A stretch of 64,000 nucleotides of DNA from Bacteroides salyersiae WAL 10018 = DSM 18765 = JCM 12988. Lineage in GTDB: Bacteria > Bacteroidota > Bacteroidia > Bacteroidales > Bacteroidaceae. Both the position numbers and the translations under genes were made by a program. Shown piece by piece: positions 38,674-46,880 of the stretch. Each line of letters opens with the position of its first letter. The first letter of the stretch is position 1. Under the pieces are notes generated by a model, which searched no databases, had not been told where the DNA came from, and worked only from the letters and a program-made list of their open reading frames with translations. The stretch is from the NCBI RefSeq assembly GCF_000381365.1, contig NZ_KB905466.1, positions 2,589,591 to 2,653,590 on the forward strand, read 5' to 3'.

Positions 38674-39439
38674 GGGTTGGAATGTTTTCTATTCGTTTAT
38701 ATCTTTGTTTGGCTTCTTCTCTGCTACAACGGTTGAAGTGCCACCATTCGCTGTTTAGTGCCCGGAATCCGGCATCTTTCATTACTTGCCGTAGTAAAAG
38801 GCGGTTCTGATAGGCCTCTTTACTGATTCTTCCGCTTTTTACCAGTTCTACCTCATGAGTGATATGTGCTTCGATACCTAAATGGTCGACTTCTGTGCCC
38901 ATGGGGAGTGCCTCTCCATTTTCATTGACGATACTGACGTCTACTGCCAAACCGTAATTATGCAATCCGCCTCCACGGCCGGGATTGGATACATAAATGC
39001 TTTTTGATGTGCCTTTCACTATATTCCACATTTTCTGCTGAACGGACATAGGTCGTGCTGCATCATATACGATCAGGGAGTATTCCGGATATTTTTCTTT
39101 CAGAAGTCGTTGTGCACGGATGAGGGATGTCAGAGCATCGGGATGTAAGTAAGCCTCTTTCAGATCATCGTAAAGTAATTGACCGGTAAAGTTATCTGCG
39201 GTGGCATACATGAGTTTAACAATTATGCTGCTATCTGCGCTTTGCACGTCTTTTAATCCGAGTGAATCCAGATAAAGGGCGGTCCGGCTCTTGGCTATGG
39301 TGGGAGAGGGAATTTTCGTAGCAGTTATCGGGTCTTTAAGAAGGGGGACAATGCTTTCTTCCTGTACCGGTTTCTTTTCGGCACCGCAGGCTGCCATTAA
39401 CGGGAAAAAGATTATGTATATCCACTTCACATTTCTCAT
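38648..39439 (-). CDS. M15-family D-Ala-D-Ala dipeptidase (VanX/DdpX-like) lipoprotein
   Basis: 263 aa. The lipobox MAAC at about 15-18 is followed by GAEKK without acidic export residues, so a periplasmic lipoprotein is likely. The zinc site is visible: LHNYGLAVDVS supplies His and Asp, and SEWWHF supplies the catalytic Glu and third His ligand. IVYDAARPMSVQQKMW is the conserved segment with the substrate-binding Arg. It hydrolyses D-Ala-D-Ala or related peptidoglycan dipeptides, probably for wall recycling. No van-type resistance genes are nearby. It is the first gene of a two-gene unit with the methyltransferase. Confidence 0.9.
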   Translation of the reverse strand: MRNVKWIYIIFFPLMAACGAEKKPVQEESIVPLLKDPITATKIPSPTIAKSRTALYLDSLGLKDVQSADSSIIVKLMYATADNFTGQLLYDDLKEAYLHPDALTSLIRAQRLLKEKYPEYSLIVYDAARPMSVQQKMWNIVKGTSKSIYVSNPGRGGGLHNYGLAVDVSIVNENGEALPMGTEVDHLGIEAHITHEVELVKSGRISKEAYQNRLLLRQVMKDAGFRALNSEWWHFNRCSREEAKQRYKRIENIPTHDTLPTNP

Positions 39440-39618
39440 GTTGCTAATAAATATCCATTTATTTCATTGATCCCTTTAATTTACTATTCTTAATCTTATG
39501 TTTTTATAGTCCGTACGTTGACACAATGTTCAATCAGTGAAACAATAGTGAAACGAATGTCTTAAGAGTGTATAAAAACAGCAAGAACGACGGATTTTAT
39601 CAGAAAGGGATATAAAAA

Positions 39619-39655
39619 GAAAAAGGCTGACTCCCAACGGGATACAGCCTTTTCT
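39619..39655 (-). terminator. Intrinsic terminator after the tRNA gene
   Basis: AAAAGGCTG (39621-39629) pairs with CAGCCTTTT (39645-39653), with an inner TCCC/GGGA stem. T-rich sequence follows on both strands, so it may act in both directions, ending the tRNA transcript on the minus strand. Confidence 0.75.
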
Positions 39656-39660
39656 TTTGT

Positions 39661-39733
39661 GGACCAGCCTGGGCTTGAACCAGGGACCTCCAGATTATGA
39701 GTCTGTTGCTCTAACCAACTGAGCTACAAGTCC
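39661..39733 (-). tRNA. tRNA with CAU anticodon, probably elongator tRNA-Met
   Basis: A 73-nt cloverleaf can be drawn. The acceptor is GGACTTG with CTGGTCC (one G-T pair and one T-T mismatch), the D stem GCTC/GAGC, and the anticodon loop CTCATAA with CAT at 39699-39697. The T arm is CCTGG-TTCAAGC-CCAGG. CCA is not encoded. The first pair is G-C, which excludes the initiator tRNA. A lysidine-modified tRNA-Ile2 also has a CAT anticodon in DNA and cannot be fully ruled out. Confidence 0.9.
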
Positions 39734-39828
39734 GGGATTCAATTTCTTGAATGCGGTGACAAAAGTAGGCCTTTTCTTCGAAATATGCAAGCTTTTAGAG
39801 TAAAAAACTTCTTATTCTTCTCAATACT

Positions 39829-40140
39829 TCAAAACTTATAGGTGCGTTTGGGATTCTTGGGAAACCAGCCTTTTTTAACCCGCTCTTCCTGTTCGAAGAC
39901 CTCTTTGATAGTCCAGAAAGAAGAAAAAGCGAATACACCCAATAGCGAAGAGACAAGAATATTGTCTACGCTTAGTGAAGCGGCTATACCACCTATCCCC
40001 AATACCAAAAAAATCCACCAGCATTTAGTACCCCAATAATATTCGGCTTTTACCACGATAGGGTGGAAAAGGCCGATTATCAAAAATGTGCAAATTCCGA
40101 TCAATAGTCCTGCCAGATGATATTCATTTAAGAATTCCAT
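39829..40140 (-). CDS. DUF4491 family small membrane protein
   Basis: 103 aa with three hydrophobic helices (AGLLIGICTFLIIGLFHPIV, WWIFLVLGIGGIAA, VSSLLGVFAFSSFW). The cytoplasmic tail ends GWFPKNPKRTYKF, which I associate with the DUF4491 family. The function is unknown. It starts 4 bp after the stop of the Lrp/AsnC regulator gene, so it is co-transcribed and perhaps functionally tied to it. Confidence 0.75.
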   Translation of the reverse strand: MEFLNEYHLAGLLIGICTFLIIGLFHPIVVKAEYYWGTKCWWIFLVLGIGGIAASLSVDNILVSSLLGVFAFSSFWTIKEVFEQEERVKKGWFPKNPKRTYKF

Positions 40141-40144
40141 TGGC

Positions 40145-40609
40145 TTACTTTTCTACTCGGATGGGAATTTCTTTCTTGATGCTTTGTTCCAGTGAGATAA
40201 GTGTCTCAGTGGCTACAACGCCCGGTATCTCCTGCATTTTGTTGTTCAGCAGATCCATCAGGTGTTCATTGTCGCAAGCATATAGTTTTGTCAACATGGT
40301 ATACGGACCGGTAGTAAAATGACATTCTACAATTTCGGGAATTTTCTGTAATTCGGCTACCACGGATTTGTACATAGATCCTTTTTCAAGCTTGATACCG
40401 ACGTATGTGCAAGTTCTGTATCCAAGTGATTTGGGATTCACATGGTAACCTGAGCCGACAATAACTCCCAGATCGATAAGGCGTTGTACGCGTTGGTGGA
40501 TAGCCGCACGTGAGACACCACATTCTGCTGCCACATCTTTGAAAGGTATACGGGCGTTCTGAGAGATAATCTCGAGAATCTGCCTGTCAAGGTTGTCTAT
40601 CTTTTCCAT
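40145..40609 (-). CDS. Lrp/AsnC family transcriptional regulator
   Basis: 154 aa. The N-terminal HTH is LDRQILEIISQNARIPFKDV with recognition helix VSRAAIHQRVQRLIDLGVI. The C-terminal RAM effector domain contains CTYVGIKLEKGSMYKSVV and VECHFTTGPYTMLTKLYA. Lrp/AsnC proteins bind amino acids and assemble as octamers on DNA. The amino acid and targets here are unknown; the co-transcribed DUF4491 gene is one candidate. Confidence 0.92.
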   Translation of the reverse strand: MEKIDNLDRQILEIISQNARIPFKDVAAECGVSRAAIHQRVQRLIDLGVIVGSGYHVNPKSLGYRTCTYVGIKLEKGSMYKSVVAELQKIPEIVECHFTTGPYTMLTKLYACDNEHLMDLLNNKMQEIPGVVATETLISLEQSIKKEIPIRVEK

Positions 40610-40649
40610 AATTTATGAGTATAATTTCCAGTTGTTATCAAATAGTAAG

Positions 40650-40657
40650 CAAATATA
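40650..40657 (-). promoter_or_regulatory. -7 box for the Lrp/DUF4491 operon
   Basis: TATATTTG on the minus strand matches TAnnTTTG, 41 nt before the regulator's ATG at 40609. No convincing -33 element is seen. Confidence 0.4.
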
Positions 40658-40708
40658 GAGATTTATTTTAATTTCTCTATATAAAAGGGATAAAAAATAG
40701 GAAATAGC

Positions 40709-40742
40709 AAAAAAAGAGGCGCAAATTTCTTTGCACCTCTTT
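40709..40742 (-). terminator. Intrinsic terminator after the FKBP pair
   Basis: On the minus strand AAAGAGGTGCAAA (40742-40730) pairs with TTTGCGCCTCTTT (40725-40713) over 13 bp with one T-G pair and a 4-nt loop. The T-run continues to 40709. It is a strong terminator 22 nt past the FKBP stop codon. Confidence 0.85.
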
Positions 40743-40763
40743 CTGTTTATTAAGGGATTTTGC

Positions 40764-41630
40764 TTACTTTTCGATACTGAGCAATTCTACTTCGAAAATC
40801 AAAGTTGAGAACGGTTTGATCTGTCCCTGGTCTCTTGAACCGTAAGCCAGTTCTTGTGGGATGTAAAGTTCCCATTTAGAACCTACAGGCATCATAGTCA
40901 AAGCTTCTGTCCAACCTTTGATTACTTGGTTGGCACGGAAAGTAGTCGGTTCTTTACGTTTGTAAGAGCTGTCGAATTCTGTTCCGTCGATCAAAGTACC
41001 TTTATAGTTTACTTTTACTTTGCAAGTGTCAGCAGGAATTGCACCTTTACCTTCAGTGATTATTTTGTATTGCAGTCCGCTCGGAGTTGTCTTTACACCT
41101 TCTTTTGTTTTGTTTTCTGCAAGGAATTTTTCACCGGCAGCTTTGTTGTCGGCATATTTTTCTTCCATTGCTTTTGCTTTGATGGCTTCCATTGCAGTCT
41201 GAGTATAGGTTTGTGCCTGTTCCATAGTCATCAAACCACCTTTTTCCAATGTACCGGCGATGAAACCAGCGAGGAAGTTTTCTTTGCTGATTGTTTTTAC
41301 AGAATCGTTGCCGAACAGTTCGTGGTTGATACCTTTCATCATCTGGTTGCTGATCTGCTGACCGATCTGGAGACCTGCCATGTAAGCAGTTTCTTTTTTA
41401 CCGCTTTTCTTGGCACCTTCGTTTACGCCTTTGATAAATTCAGCTAAATAAGCTGTGTCAACATCCATACGGCCTACCAAGTAACCTTTCAGACCTTGAG
41501 TCTGAGCCATACCGATTGAATAAGACAATGAATCGAGTTCTGTTTTCAGATTTGCTTTAGGAGCCTGGGCTGTACATGATGCAAGGCCGGCTACGGCAGC
41601 GATGGCTGCCAGCGTTGTAATTTTCTTCAT
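40764..41630 (-). CDS. FKBP-type peptidyl-prolyl isomerase, periplasmic lipoprotein-like (FkpA-like)
   Basis: 288 aa. The lipobox is GLASC at about 15-19. The N-terminal dimerisation domain (LSYSIGMAQTQGLKGYL, MAGLQIGQQISNQM) is followed by the FKBP domain from about 180. That domain includes VKVNYKGTLIDGTEFDSS, FRANQVIKGWTEALTMMPVG and ELAYGSRDQGQIKPFSTLIF. It speeds prolyl isomerisation and may act as a chaperone in the periplasm. It lies 15 bp after a second FKBP gene with the same layout but no signal peptide. Confidence 0.92.
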   Translation of the reverse strand: MKKITTLAAIAAVAGLASCTAQAPKANLKTELDSLSYSIGMAQTQGLKGYLVGRMDVDTAYLAEFIKGVNEGAKKSGKKETAYMAGLQIGQQISNQMMKGINHELFGNDSVKTISKENFLAGFIAGTLEKGGLMTMEQAQTYTQTAMEAIKAKAMEEKYADNKAAGEKFLAENKTKEGVKTTPSGLQYKIITEGKGAIPADTCKVKVNYKGTLIDGTEFDSSYKRKEPTTFRANQVIKGWTEALTMMPVGSKWELYIPQELAYGSRDQGQIKPFSTLIFEVELLSIEK

Positions 41631-41645
41631 TTCGCTTTAAAAAAT

Positions 41646-42236
41646 TTATTTGTTTAATACTTCAAGTAATTCTACTTCGAATACCAATGTGCTATGCGGG
41701 GGAATCATTTCTCCGGCACCTTGTGCGCCATAGGCCAGGTCGGAAGGAATATACAGCTTCCATTTGGAACCTTCGGGCATCAATTGCAGGGCTTCTACCC
41801 ATCCCGGGATTACCTGATTGACACCGAATACAGCCGGTTGGCCGCGTTTGATGGAACTGTCGAACAGGGTTCCGTCAATCAGTGTACCCTCGTAGTGGCA
41901 TTTCACTTGGTCGGTAGCTTTGGCAAGTTTGCCTTTGCCTTCGGTGATAACTTCGTATTGCAGTCCGCTCGGAAGAGTGACAATGCTTGCTCTCTTTTTA
42001 TTTTCTTCTAGGAATGCTTTGCCTTGTTCGATGCTGGCGGCGTTCATTTTCTGTTCCAGTTCTTCGAAATATTTGTTCACTATTTCGCGGGCTTCCTGGT
42101 GGCTGATAGCTGTCGGATTACCTTCCAATACATCTTTGATTGCCTGAGCAAAATCTTCTACCGCGATGCCCTTGGCACCCATACCTAACAAGTTTTGGCC
42201 AATTCCGAGGCCGATTGCATAACTAAATTTATCCAT
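41646..42236 (-). CDS. FKBP-type peptidyl-prolyl isomerase, cytoplasmic paralogue
   Basis: 196 aa from the start at 42236. This begins MDKFSYAIGLGIGQNLLGMG, matching the dimerisation domain of its neighbour; an upstream ATG at 42287 would add 17 residues of no apparent value. The FKBP domain has VKCHYEGTLIDGTLFDSS, VNQVIPGWVEALQLMPEG and DLAYGAQGAGEMIPPHSTLVF. There is no signal peptide, so it probably works in the cytoplasm. It forms an operon with the lipoprotein FKBP 15 bp downstream; the two are likely a duplication with a split in location. Confidence 0.9.
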   Translation of the reverse strand: MDKFSYAIGLGIGQNLLGMGAKGIAVEDFAQAIKDVLEGNPTAISHQEAREIVNKYFEELEQKMNAASIEQGKAFLEENKKRASIVTLPSGLQYEVITEGKGKLAKATDQVKCHYEGTLIDGTLFDSSIKRGQPAVFGVNQVIPGWVEALQLMPEGSKWKLYIPSDLAYGAQGAGEMIPPHSTLVFEVELLEVLNK

Positions 42237-42294
42237 ATATGTTTTTGTTGAAGATTGGAGGAAGAATGTTGAATCTTTCACTCTCAATCAATTG

Positions 42295-42317
42295 CAAATT
42301 TACAATTGGCAAAAATA
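42295..42317 (-). promoter_or_regulatory. Candidate -7 boxes for the FKBP operon
   Basis: Two minus-strand matches to TAnnTTTG are present: TAAATTTG (42302-42295) and TATTTTTG (42317-42310), about 60-80 nt before the ATG. Which one is used cannot be told from the sequence. Confidence 0.35.
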
Positions 42318-42504
42318 CGTGTTTTATTTGAATGAACGGGCTTTTTGGAATTAAAATTTCTTATTGTCTTATAAGTTATCTACTTTTATTGCGATAATGG
42401 GGAGAAATGAATCGATTATTGTTGCCGGGCCACTTAGATTATGCAGACACGGACTTTGATATTCGATTATTCTATTCTATTTTTGCTATTCATATATTAA
42501 ATGA

Positions 42505-42510
42505 AGGAGG
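42505..42510 (+). promoter_or_regulatory. Ribosome binding site that fixes the sirtuin start
   Basis: AGGAGG lies five nt before the ATG at 42516. An in-frame ATG at 42501 overlaps this site and cannot use it, so 42516 is chosen. Confidence 0.75.
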
Positions 42511-42515
42511 AGATT

Positions 42516-43214
42516 ATGAAAAACTTGGTTGTTTTATCCGGTGCCGGAATGAGTGCGGAGAGCGGTATCAGTACTTTTCGTGATGCGGGTGGATTATGGG
42601 ATAAGTATCCGGTGGAGCAGGTGGCCACTCCGGAGGGTTATGCGCGTGACCCGGAATTGGTGATTAATTTTTATAATGAACGCCGGAAACAGTTGTTGGA
42701 TGTAAAGCCGAATCGCGGTCATGAATTGCTGGCCGGTCTGGAGAAATATTTTAATGTGACGGTGATTACCCAGAATGTGGATAATCTGCATGAACGTGCG
42801 GGTAGTACGCACATTGTACACCTGCACGGTGAATTGACAAAAGTTTGTTCCAGCCGTGATCCCAACAATCCTCATTATATAAAAGAACTTCAGCCGGAGG
42901 AATATGAAGTCCGGATGGGCGACCGTGCCGGTGACGGTTCGCAGTTTCGTCCGTTCATTGTATGGTTCGGCGAATCGGTACCGGAGATAGAGACGGCTAT
43001 TGATTTCGTGGAGAAGGCCGACATATTCGTTATCATCGGCACATCGATGAATGTCTATCCGGCTGCCGGTCTGCTGAACTATGTGCCCCGTGGTGCTGAA
43101 GTTTACCTGATTGATCCGAAGCCGGTGGATACGCATACTTCCCGCCCGATACATGTGATTCGGAAGGGGGCTTCGGAGGGAGTAGCGGAATTGCAGAAGC
43201 TATTGGGCGTATGA
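42516..43214 (+). CDS. Sirtuin (NAD-dependent protein deacylase) without a zinc tetrad
   Basis: 232 aa. It has the NAD-binding signature SGAGMSAESGISTFRDAGG, the TQNVDNLHERAG motif and the catalytic His in HLHGE. FRPFIVWFGESVP then appears in the usual place. Between HLHGE and FRPF the normal four zinc cysteines (two CxxC pairs) are missing; only one Cys (KVCSSR) is present. Some Bacteroidetes and related sirtuins are known to lack the cluster. The C-terminal NAD pocket is IIGTSMNVYPAAGL and VYLIDPKP. It removes acyl groups from lysines, consuming NAD. The gene is transcribed alone. Confidence 0.9.
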   Translation: MKNLVVLSGAGMSAESGISTFRDAGGLWDKYPVEQVATPEGYARDPELVINFYNERRKQLLDVKPNRGHELLAGLEKYFNVTVITQNVDNLHERAGSTHIVHLHGELTKVCSSRDPNNPHYIKELQPEEYEVRMGDRAGDGSQFRPFIVWFGESVPEIETAIDFVEKADIFVIIGTSMNVYPAAGLLNYVPRGAEVYLIDPKPVDTHTSRPIHVIRKGASEGVAELQKLLGV

Positions 43215-43340
43215 TTCTTTTGAATTGATTTCTGTCAAGAGCATCTTTATGTATTCTTAACAGGAAAGCGGCTTTTGAAGAAGATAATTCCTGTTGCGTC
43301 GGCACATGGTGGGAAGGGGATCGCGACAAGTAATGAAACT

Positions 43341-43384
43341 CATCGTCACGTGCCGTGTTATTCATCGTCACATGCCGTGTTATT
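43341..43384. repeat. 22-bp tandem duplication
   Basis: 43341-43362 and 43363-43384 are identical except for one base; both start CATCGTCAC and end GTGTTATT. An inverted, partly matching CGGCACATG lies just upstream at about 43299-43307. The period equals that of the unrelated repeat at 34155. Confidence 0.7.
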
Positions 43385-43455
43385 TTCGGTAACTACCGTT
43401 GGGAAGATGGTTGACGACCGTGCTTAGACGCCCTTTTTACGTTATTTGAAAAAGA

Positions 43456-43481
43456 AAGGAGAGGGCTGCTGCTCTCTCCTT
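43456..43481. terminator. Bidirectional terminator between sirtuin and glycosyltransferase
   Basis: AAGGAGAG (43456-43463) pairs with CTCTCCTT (43474-43481) around a 10-nt loop, between two convergent genes. T-rich sequence is modest, so efficiency is uncertain. Confidence 0.5.
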
Positions 43482-43566
43482 GTATCGGGTGGATTAACTG
43501 AATCTAATTCATGATTACTTTCGCAAAGATACGATAATAAAACCCGGAAGCCAAGTAAAGGCCGTT

Positions 43567-44316
43567 TTATTTCTTGATGATTGCACGAAATATAAACCAG
43601 ATATGATGGAGAACGGTACTGGCTGTTCCATAGTGGTGCGCCATAATACGGAAGCGTTCGCGAAGCGATGCTTTGTGGTTCCGGGTGGTCATTCCCTCGT
43701 CCAGATAGTCGATAAGTATCAAGTGGGTATTATGCAAGGTCCGTGCTTTCTTCATTACACGGATACACCAGTCGAAATCGGCGGAAAAGCGGTACTGCAA
43801 GTCATAAGGTTCTACCACTGTATGCCGTGCAAGAAAAGCCTGATGACATACGAGCATTCCTTGTTTGAAACTCTTCCATGTCAGTTTTTCCGGAGCGGAA
43901 AGGCGGCGCATGTGCAGGAAGTGGCGGTCCTTATCTACAATCGCGGTTTCACCGTACAGCACGTCCGGCAGTTCGCTTCCGTTGATCGAGTGTACCATTT
44001 GTTGTAAAGTGTCATCTTCATGGAAACTGTCGCCTGCATTGAGGAAGCAGAGATAATCTCCCGTGGCGAGTGAAATCCCCTTGTTCATTGCATCATACAA
44101 TCCTTTGTCGGGTTCGCTGATAATCTTATGGATTCGTTCCCGATACCGGTTTGCGATGGCCATTGTATGGTCTCTCGATGCACCGTCCACAAGGATATAT
44201 TCCACGTGATGGTACGTTTGTGAGATGACACTTTGTATGGTATCCTCTAATACTTCCCCGGCATTGTAGGTTACGGTGATAACCGATATTTTGGGCGTAT
44301 GGCGGTTGCTATGCAT
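43567..44316 (-). CDS. Family 2 glycosyltransferase (GT-A fold)
   Basis: 249 aa, cytoplasmic. The GT2 start is ISVITVTYNAGEVLEDTIQS with YILVDGASRDHT. The donor-metal region is FLNAGDSFHEDD, in which the usual DxD is replaced by an AGDS variant typical of the WcaA/colanic-type subgroup. EPDKGLYDAMNKGI is a hallmark of this subgroup. The sugar and acceptor are unknown. It overlaps the GT4 gene upstream by 8 nt, so both are translated from one mRNA. It forms part of the glycan locus at 43567-55559. Confidence 0.88.
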   Translation of the reverse strand: MHSNRHTPKISVITVTYNAGEVLEDTIQSVISQTYHHVEYILVDGASRDHTMAIANRYRERIHKIISEPDKGLYDAMNKGISLATGDYLCFLNAGDSFHEDDTLQQMVHSINGSELPDVLYGETAIVDKDRHFLHMRRLSAPEKLTWKSFKQGMLVCHQAFLARHTVVEPYDLQYRFSADFDWCIRVMKKARTLHNTHLILIDYLDEGMTTRNHKASLRERFRIMAHHYGTASTVLHHIWFIFRAIIKK

Positions 44317-45574
44317 ATCTTCCCGTGATTTTATTGTAAACCTCGATGTATCTTTTGGCTATATAGCTTTCCGAATAGCTGGAGACGGCTTTCCGGCAGG
44401 CCTGTTCTGACAGAACCGGGTATTCCGATTCTTCCAATGCCCAATAAATGCCATTGGCAAAGTCTGCAGACGATTTGTATTGTGCCACGTACCCATTGTG
44501 CAGATGATCTATCATTTCCGGTATCCCCCCTACATTAAAACCTACACACGGAATGCCGCACGCCATTGCTTCCATAATCGTATTCGGCAGGTTTTCTTCC
44601 AGAGAAGGGGTCACAAACAAGTCGACGGCATTGTATATATTCACTAAGTCGTGTTCATTGCTGACGTATTCGAGGGCATAAACAGGGAAAGGAAGCAGGT
44701 GGGACAGTTGTTGCGACTGGTTGCCAAATGCTACGACTCCTAATGATGCTTTCAGCTCCGGATGTTTCTCGGCGAGCAATTTGCACGATTCGATCAGGTA
44801 GTCTATCCCCTTGCGCTTGTCGGTGATCTTGACAGAACCGAACAGGATCAGTTTTCCTTCCTGTGGCAGTTTGCAATGTGCACGGGCTTCTTTCTTGTTG
44901 CGTGGTTTGAAGAGGTTGGTGTTGATCGGGTTGGGAATGCTTATGACGGTCTGGTTGCGTAACAAGGCGCTGCTTTTTGCCCTTTCTTCCAACCAATGGC
45001 TACAAGTGACAAATGTAATGGGAGCTTGTTGGTAAAGCGCCTTTTTTTTGTTGAATATCCGGGTGGACAAATCTTTCTTGCCGCCTCCGGTGTATAGAAA
45101 CTGGCAGTGATGGCATTCTTGCTGATAGTGGGTGCATTCACGGGCGTGGTGGCAGATGCCGGTAGAAGGCCACATGTCGTGCATGGTCCATACCACCGGT
45201 TTGCCCGATTCCAATATCCGGTGTATGTCTTTCAGTGAGAGCATTCCCTGGTTGATCCAGTGTAAATGGATGATATCTGCCTGTGTAAACTCGGGCAGAG
45301 TGGTGATATCCGTTCCGGTATTGGCTATATCTACTGCAAAAAGATTGTTTTTTCGGAAATGGTTGGCTTTCCAGATGACGATACGTTCCCACATAAATTT
45401 CCATACTGTCAGCCAGTTGCGTTCAAGGCGAACGACGCTTATTTGATTGGTTTGTTTGTCACGTACCAGCATTTTCGCTTTAATCCCGTTATTCTTCAGG
45501 GATTCCATAAGCCGGCTGGCGGCCACGGCTGCCCCGCCGATACGTTCGGATGTATTAATGATCAATACTCTCAT
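44309..45574 (-). CDS. Family 4 glycosyltransferase (GT-B fold)
   Basis: 421 aa. The N-terminal acceptor domain starts MRVLIINTSERIGGAAVAAS and includes DIIHLHWINQGMLS. The C-terminal donor domain holds LFVTPSLEENLPNTIMEAMA followed by CGIPCVGFNVGGIPEMI, the E-x7-E signature of retaining GT4 enzymes. It is divergent from wecC across a 101-bp region with opposing promoters, and is the first gene of a two-gene unit. The sugar transferred is unknown. Confidence 0.9.
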   Translation of the reverse strand: MRVLIINTSERIGGAAVAASRLMESLKNNGIKAKMLVRDKQTNQISVVRLERNWLTVWKFMWERIVIWKANHFRKNNLFAVDIANTGTDITTLPEFTQADIIHLHWINQGMLSLKDIHRILESGKPVVWTMHDMWPSTGICHHARECTHYQQECHHCQFLYTGGGKKDLSTRIFNKKKALYQQAPITFVTCSHWLEERAKSSALLRNQTVISIPNPINTNLFKPRNKKEARAHCKLPQEGKLILFGSVKITDKRKGIDYLIESCKLLAEKHPELKASLGVVAFGNQSQQLSHLLPFPVYALEYVSNEHDLVNIYNAVDLFVTPSLEENLPNTIMEAMACGIPCVGFNVGGIPEMIDHLHNGYVAQYKSSADFANGIYWALEESEYPVLSEQACRKAVSSYSESYIAKRYIEVYNKITGRYA

Positions 45575-45591
45575 GTGCCTGAATGTTTTGG

Positions 45592-45599
45592 CAAAAGTA
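45592..45599 (-). promoter_or_regulatory. -7 box for the GT4/GT2 pair
   Basis: TACTTTTG on the minus strand matches TAnnTTTG, 18 nt before the ATG at 45574. It is the same octamer as the divergent wecC box, giving a symmetric pair. Confidence 0.5.
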
Positions 45600-45641
45600 G
45601 CGGTTTTCTGTGAGAATTCGTATAAAGTCGTGGATTATTTG

Positions 45642-45649
45642 TACTTTTG
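45642..45649 (+). promoter_or_regulatory. -7 box for wecC-wecB
   Basis: TACTTTTG on the plus strand matches TAnnTTTG, 26 nt before the ATG at 45676. A weak TTCG at about 45616-45619 may act as the -33 element. Confidence 0.5.
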
Positions 45650-45675
45650 CGGCACTATATTAAATAGGTTTTGAC

Positions 45676-46878
45676 ATGAAAAAAGTTCTGTTTTTGGGCT
45701 TGGGTTATATTGGCCTTCCTACGGCGGCAGTTGCTGCAACCCACGGTTATCAGGTGATTGGAGTAGACGTAAATCCGGTGGTGGTAGATACCATCAATCA
45801 AGGGCGGATACATATCGTGGAGCCCGATTTGGCCAAAGTAGTGAAGGAAGCGGTTTGCAACGGCGCCCTCCGGGCAACGACGAAACCCGAGCAGGCGGAT
45901 GCTTTCTTTGTGGTAGTGCCTACCCCTTTCAAGCAGAACCACCGGGCGGATATCACGTATGTGGAGTCCGCGACGCGTTCGGTAATTCCTTTTCTTAAGA
46001 AGGGAGATTTGTTTGTCATCGAGTCTACCTCCCCGGTGTTTACTACCGAACGGATGGCGGAGGTCATCTATAAGGAACGTCCGGAACTGAAAGATAAACT
46101 GTACATAGCCTATTGTCCCGAACGGGTGTTGCCCGGAAACACGCTTTACGAGTTGGTGCACAACGACCGGGTGATCGGTGGTATCAATCCGGAATCTACC
46201 GGGAAAGCAATCGAATTTTATTCCGCTTTTGTGAAGGGAACACTCCACCGAACCAATGCCCGCACGGCCGAGATGTGCAAGCTGACCGAGAACTCTTCGC
46301 GCGACTCCCAGATTGCTTTTGCCAATGAACTTTCCATGATCTGCGACAAGGCGGGCGTAAATGTATGGGAGCTGATAGAACTGGCCAATAAGCATCCACG
46401 TGTCAATATCCTGCAACCGGGATGTGGAGTGGGCGGACACTGTATTGCGGTGGACCCCTGGTTCATCGTTTCCGATTATCCGGAACAGGCGCAGCTCATC
46501 AAGCGTGCCCGCGAAACAAACGATTACAAGGCGGACTGGTGTGCCAACAAGGTGATGGAGGCCTGCCAGGCCTTTGTGGAAAAGAACGACCGGGAACCGG
46601 TGGTGGCTTGCATGGGGTTAGCTTTCAAACCCAACATCGACGACCTGCGGGAATCCCCTGCCAAATATATCGCTTCCCGTATCATCTCCGAATCGAGAGC
46701 GGATGTGCTGATTGTGGAGCCGAATATTACTTCGCACCCCAGCTTCCACCTCACCGATTACCGGGAAGCATATGCGAAAGCTGATATTGTGGTGTGGCTT
46801 GTTCGCCACGCTCCTTTTGTGGAGATGCCGCGTGCAAAGGATAAATTGGAGTTGGACTTCTGCGGGGTAAGAAAGTAA
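45676..46878 (+). CDS. wecC: UDP-N-acetyl-D-mannosamine dehydrogenase
   Basis: 400 aa, cytoplasmic. The NAD-binding Rossmann start is [18 protein letters not shown]. The substrate segment is [11 protein letters not shown], the middle domain has [20 protein letters not shown], and the catalytic Cys is in [33 protein letters not shown] opens the C-terminal UDP-binding domain. WecC oxidises UDP-ManNAc to UDP-ManNAcA with two NAD. The [10 protein letters not shown] form fits the WecC branch better than UDP-glucose dehydrogenase. It is 2 bp from wecB, which makes its substrate. Confidence 0.93.
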   Translation: MKKVLFLGLGYIGLPTAAVAATHGYQVIGVDVNPVVVDTINQGRIHIVEPDLAKVVKEAVCNGALRATTKPEQADAFFVVVPTPFKQNHRADITYVESATRSVIPFLKKGDLFVIESTSPVFTTERMAEVIYKERPELKDKLYIAYCPERVLPGNTLYELVHNDRVIGGINPESTGKAIEFYSAFVKGTLHRTNARTAEMCKLTENSSRDSQIAFANELSMICDKAGVNVWELIELANKHPRVNILQPGCGVGGHCIAVDPWFIVSDYPEQAQLIKRARETNDYKADWCANKVMEACQAFVEKNDREPVVACMGLAFKPNIDDLRESPAKYIASRIISESRADVLIVEPNITSHPSFHLTDYREAYAKADIVVWLVRHAPFVEMPRAKDKLELDFCGVRK

Positions 46879-46880
46879 AG

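Larger units (their letters stand above)
43215..43566. other. 352-bp gap between convergent genes with repeats and a terminator
   Basis: No gene is seen. The gap lies between the 3' ends of the sirtuin and a glycosyltransferase gene. It contains a 22-bp tandem duplication at 43341-43384 and a hairpin at 43456-43481, both listed separately. Confidence 0.6.

Noticed and set aside
39661..39733. Initiator tRNA-Met
   Set aside because: The first acceptor pair is G-C rather than the mismatch expected at position 1-72 of bacterial initiators.
40854..41447. 197-codon open frame on the plus strand
   Set aside because: It is antisense to the FKBP gene; the Phe/Cys-rich translation has no domain.
45655..46440. 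261-codon open frame on the minus strand
   Set aside because: It is antisense to wecC, which has complete family motifs. No ribosome site or domain is seen.
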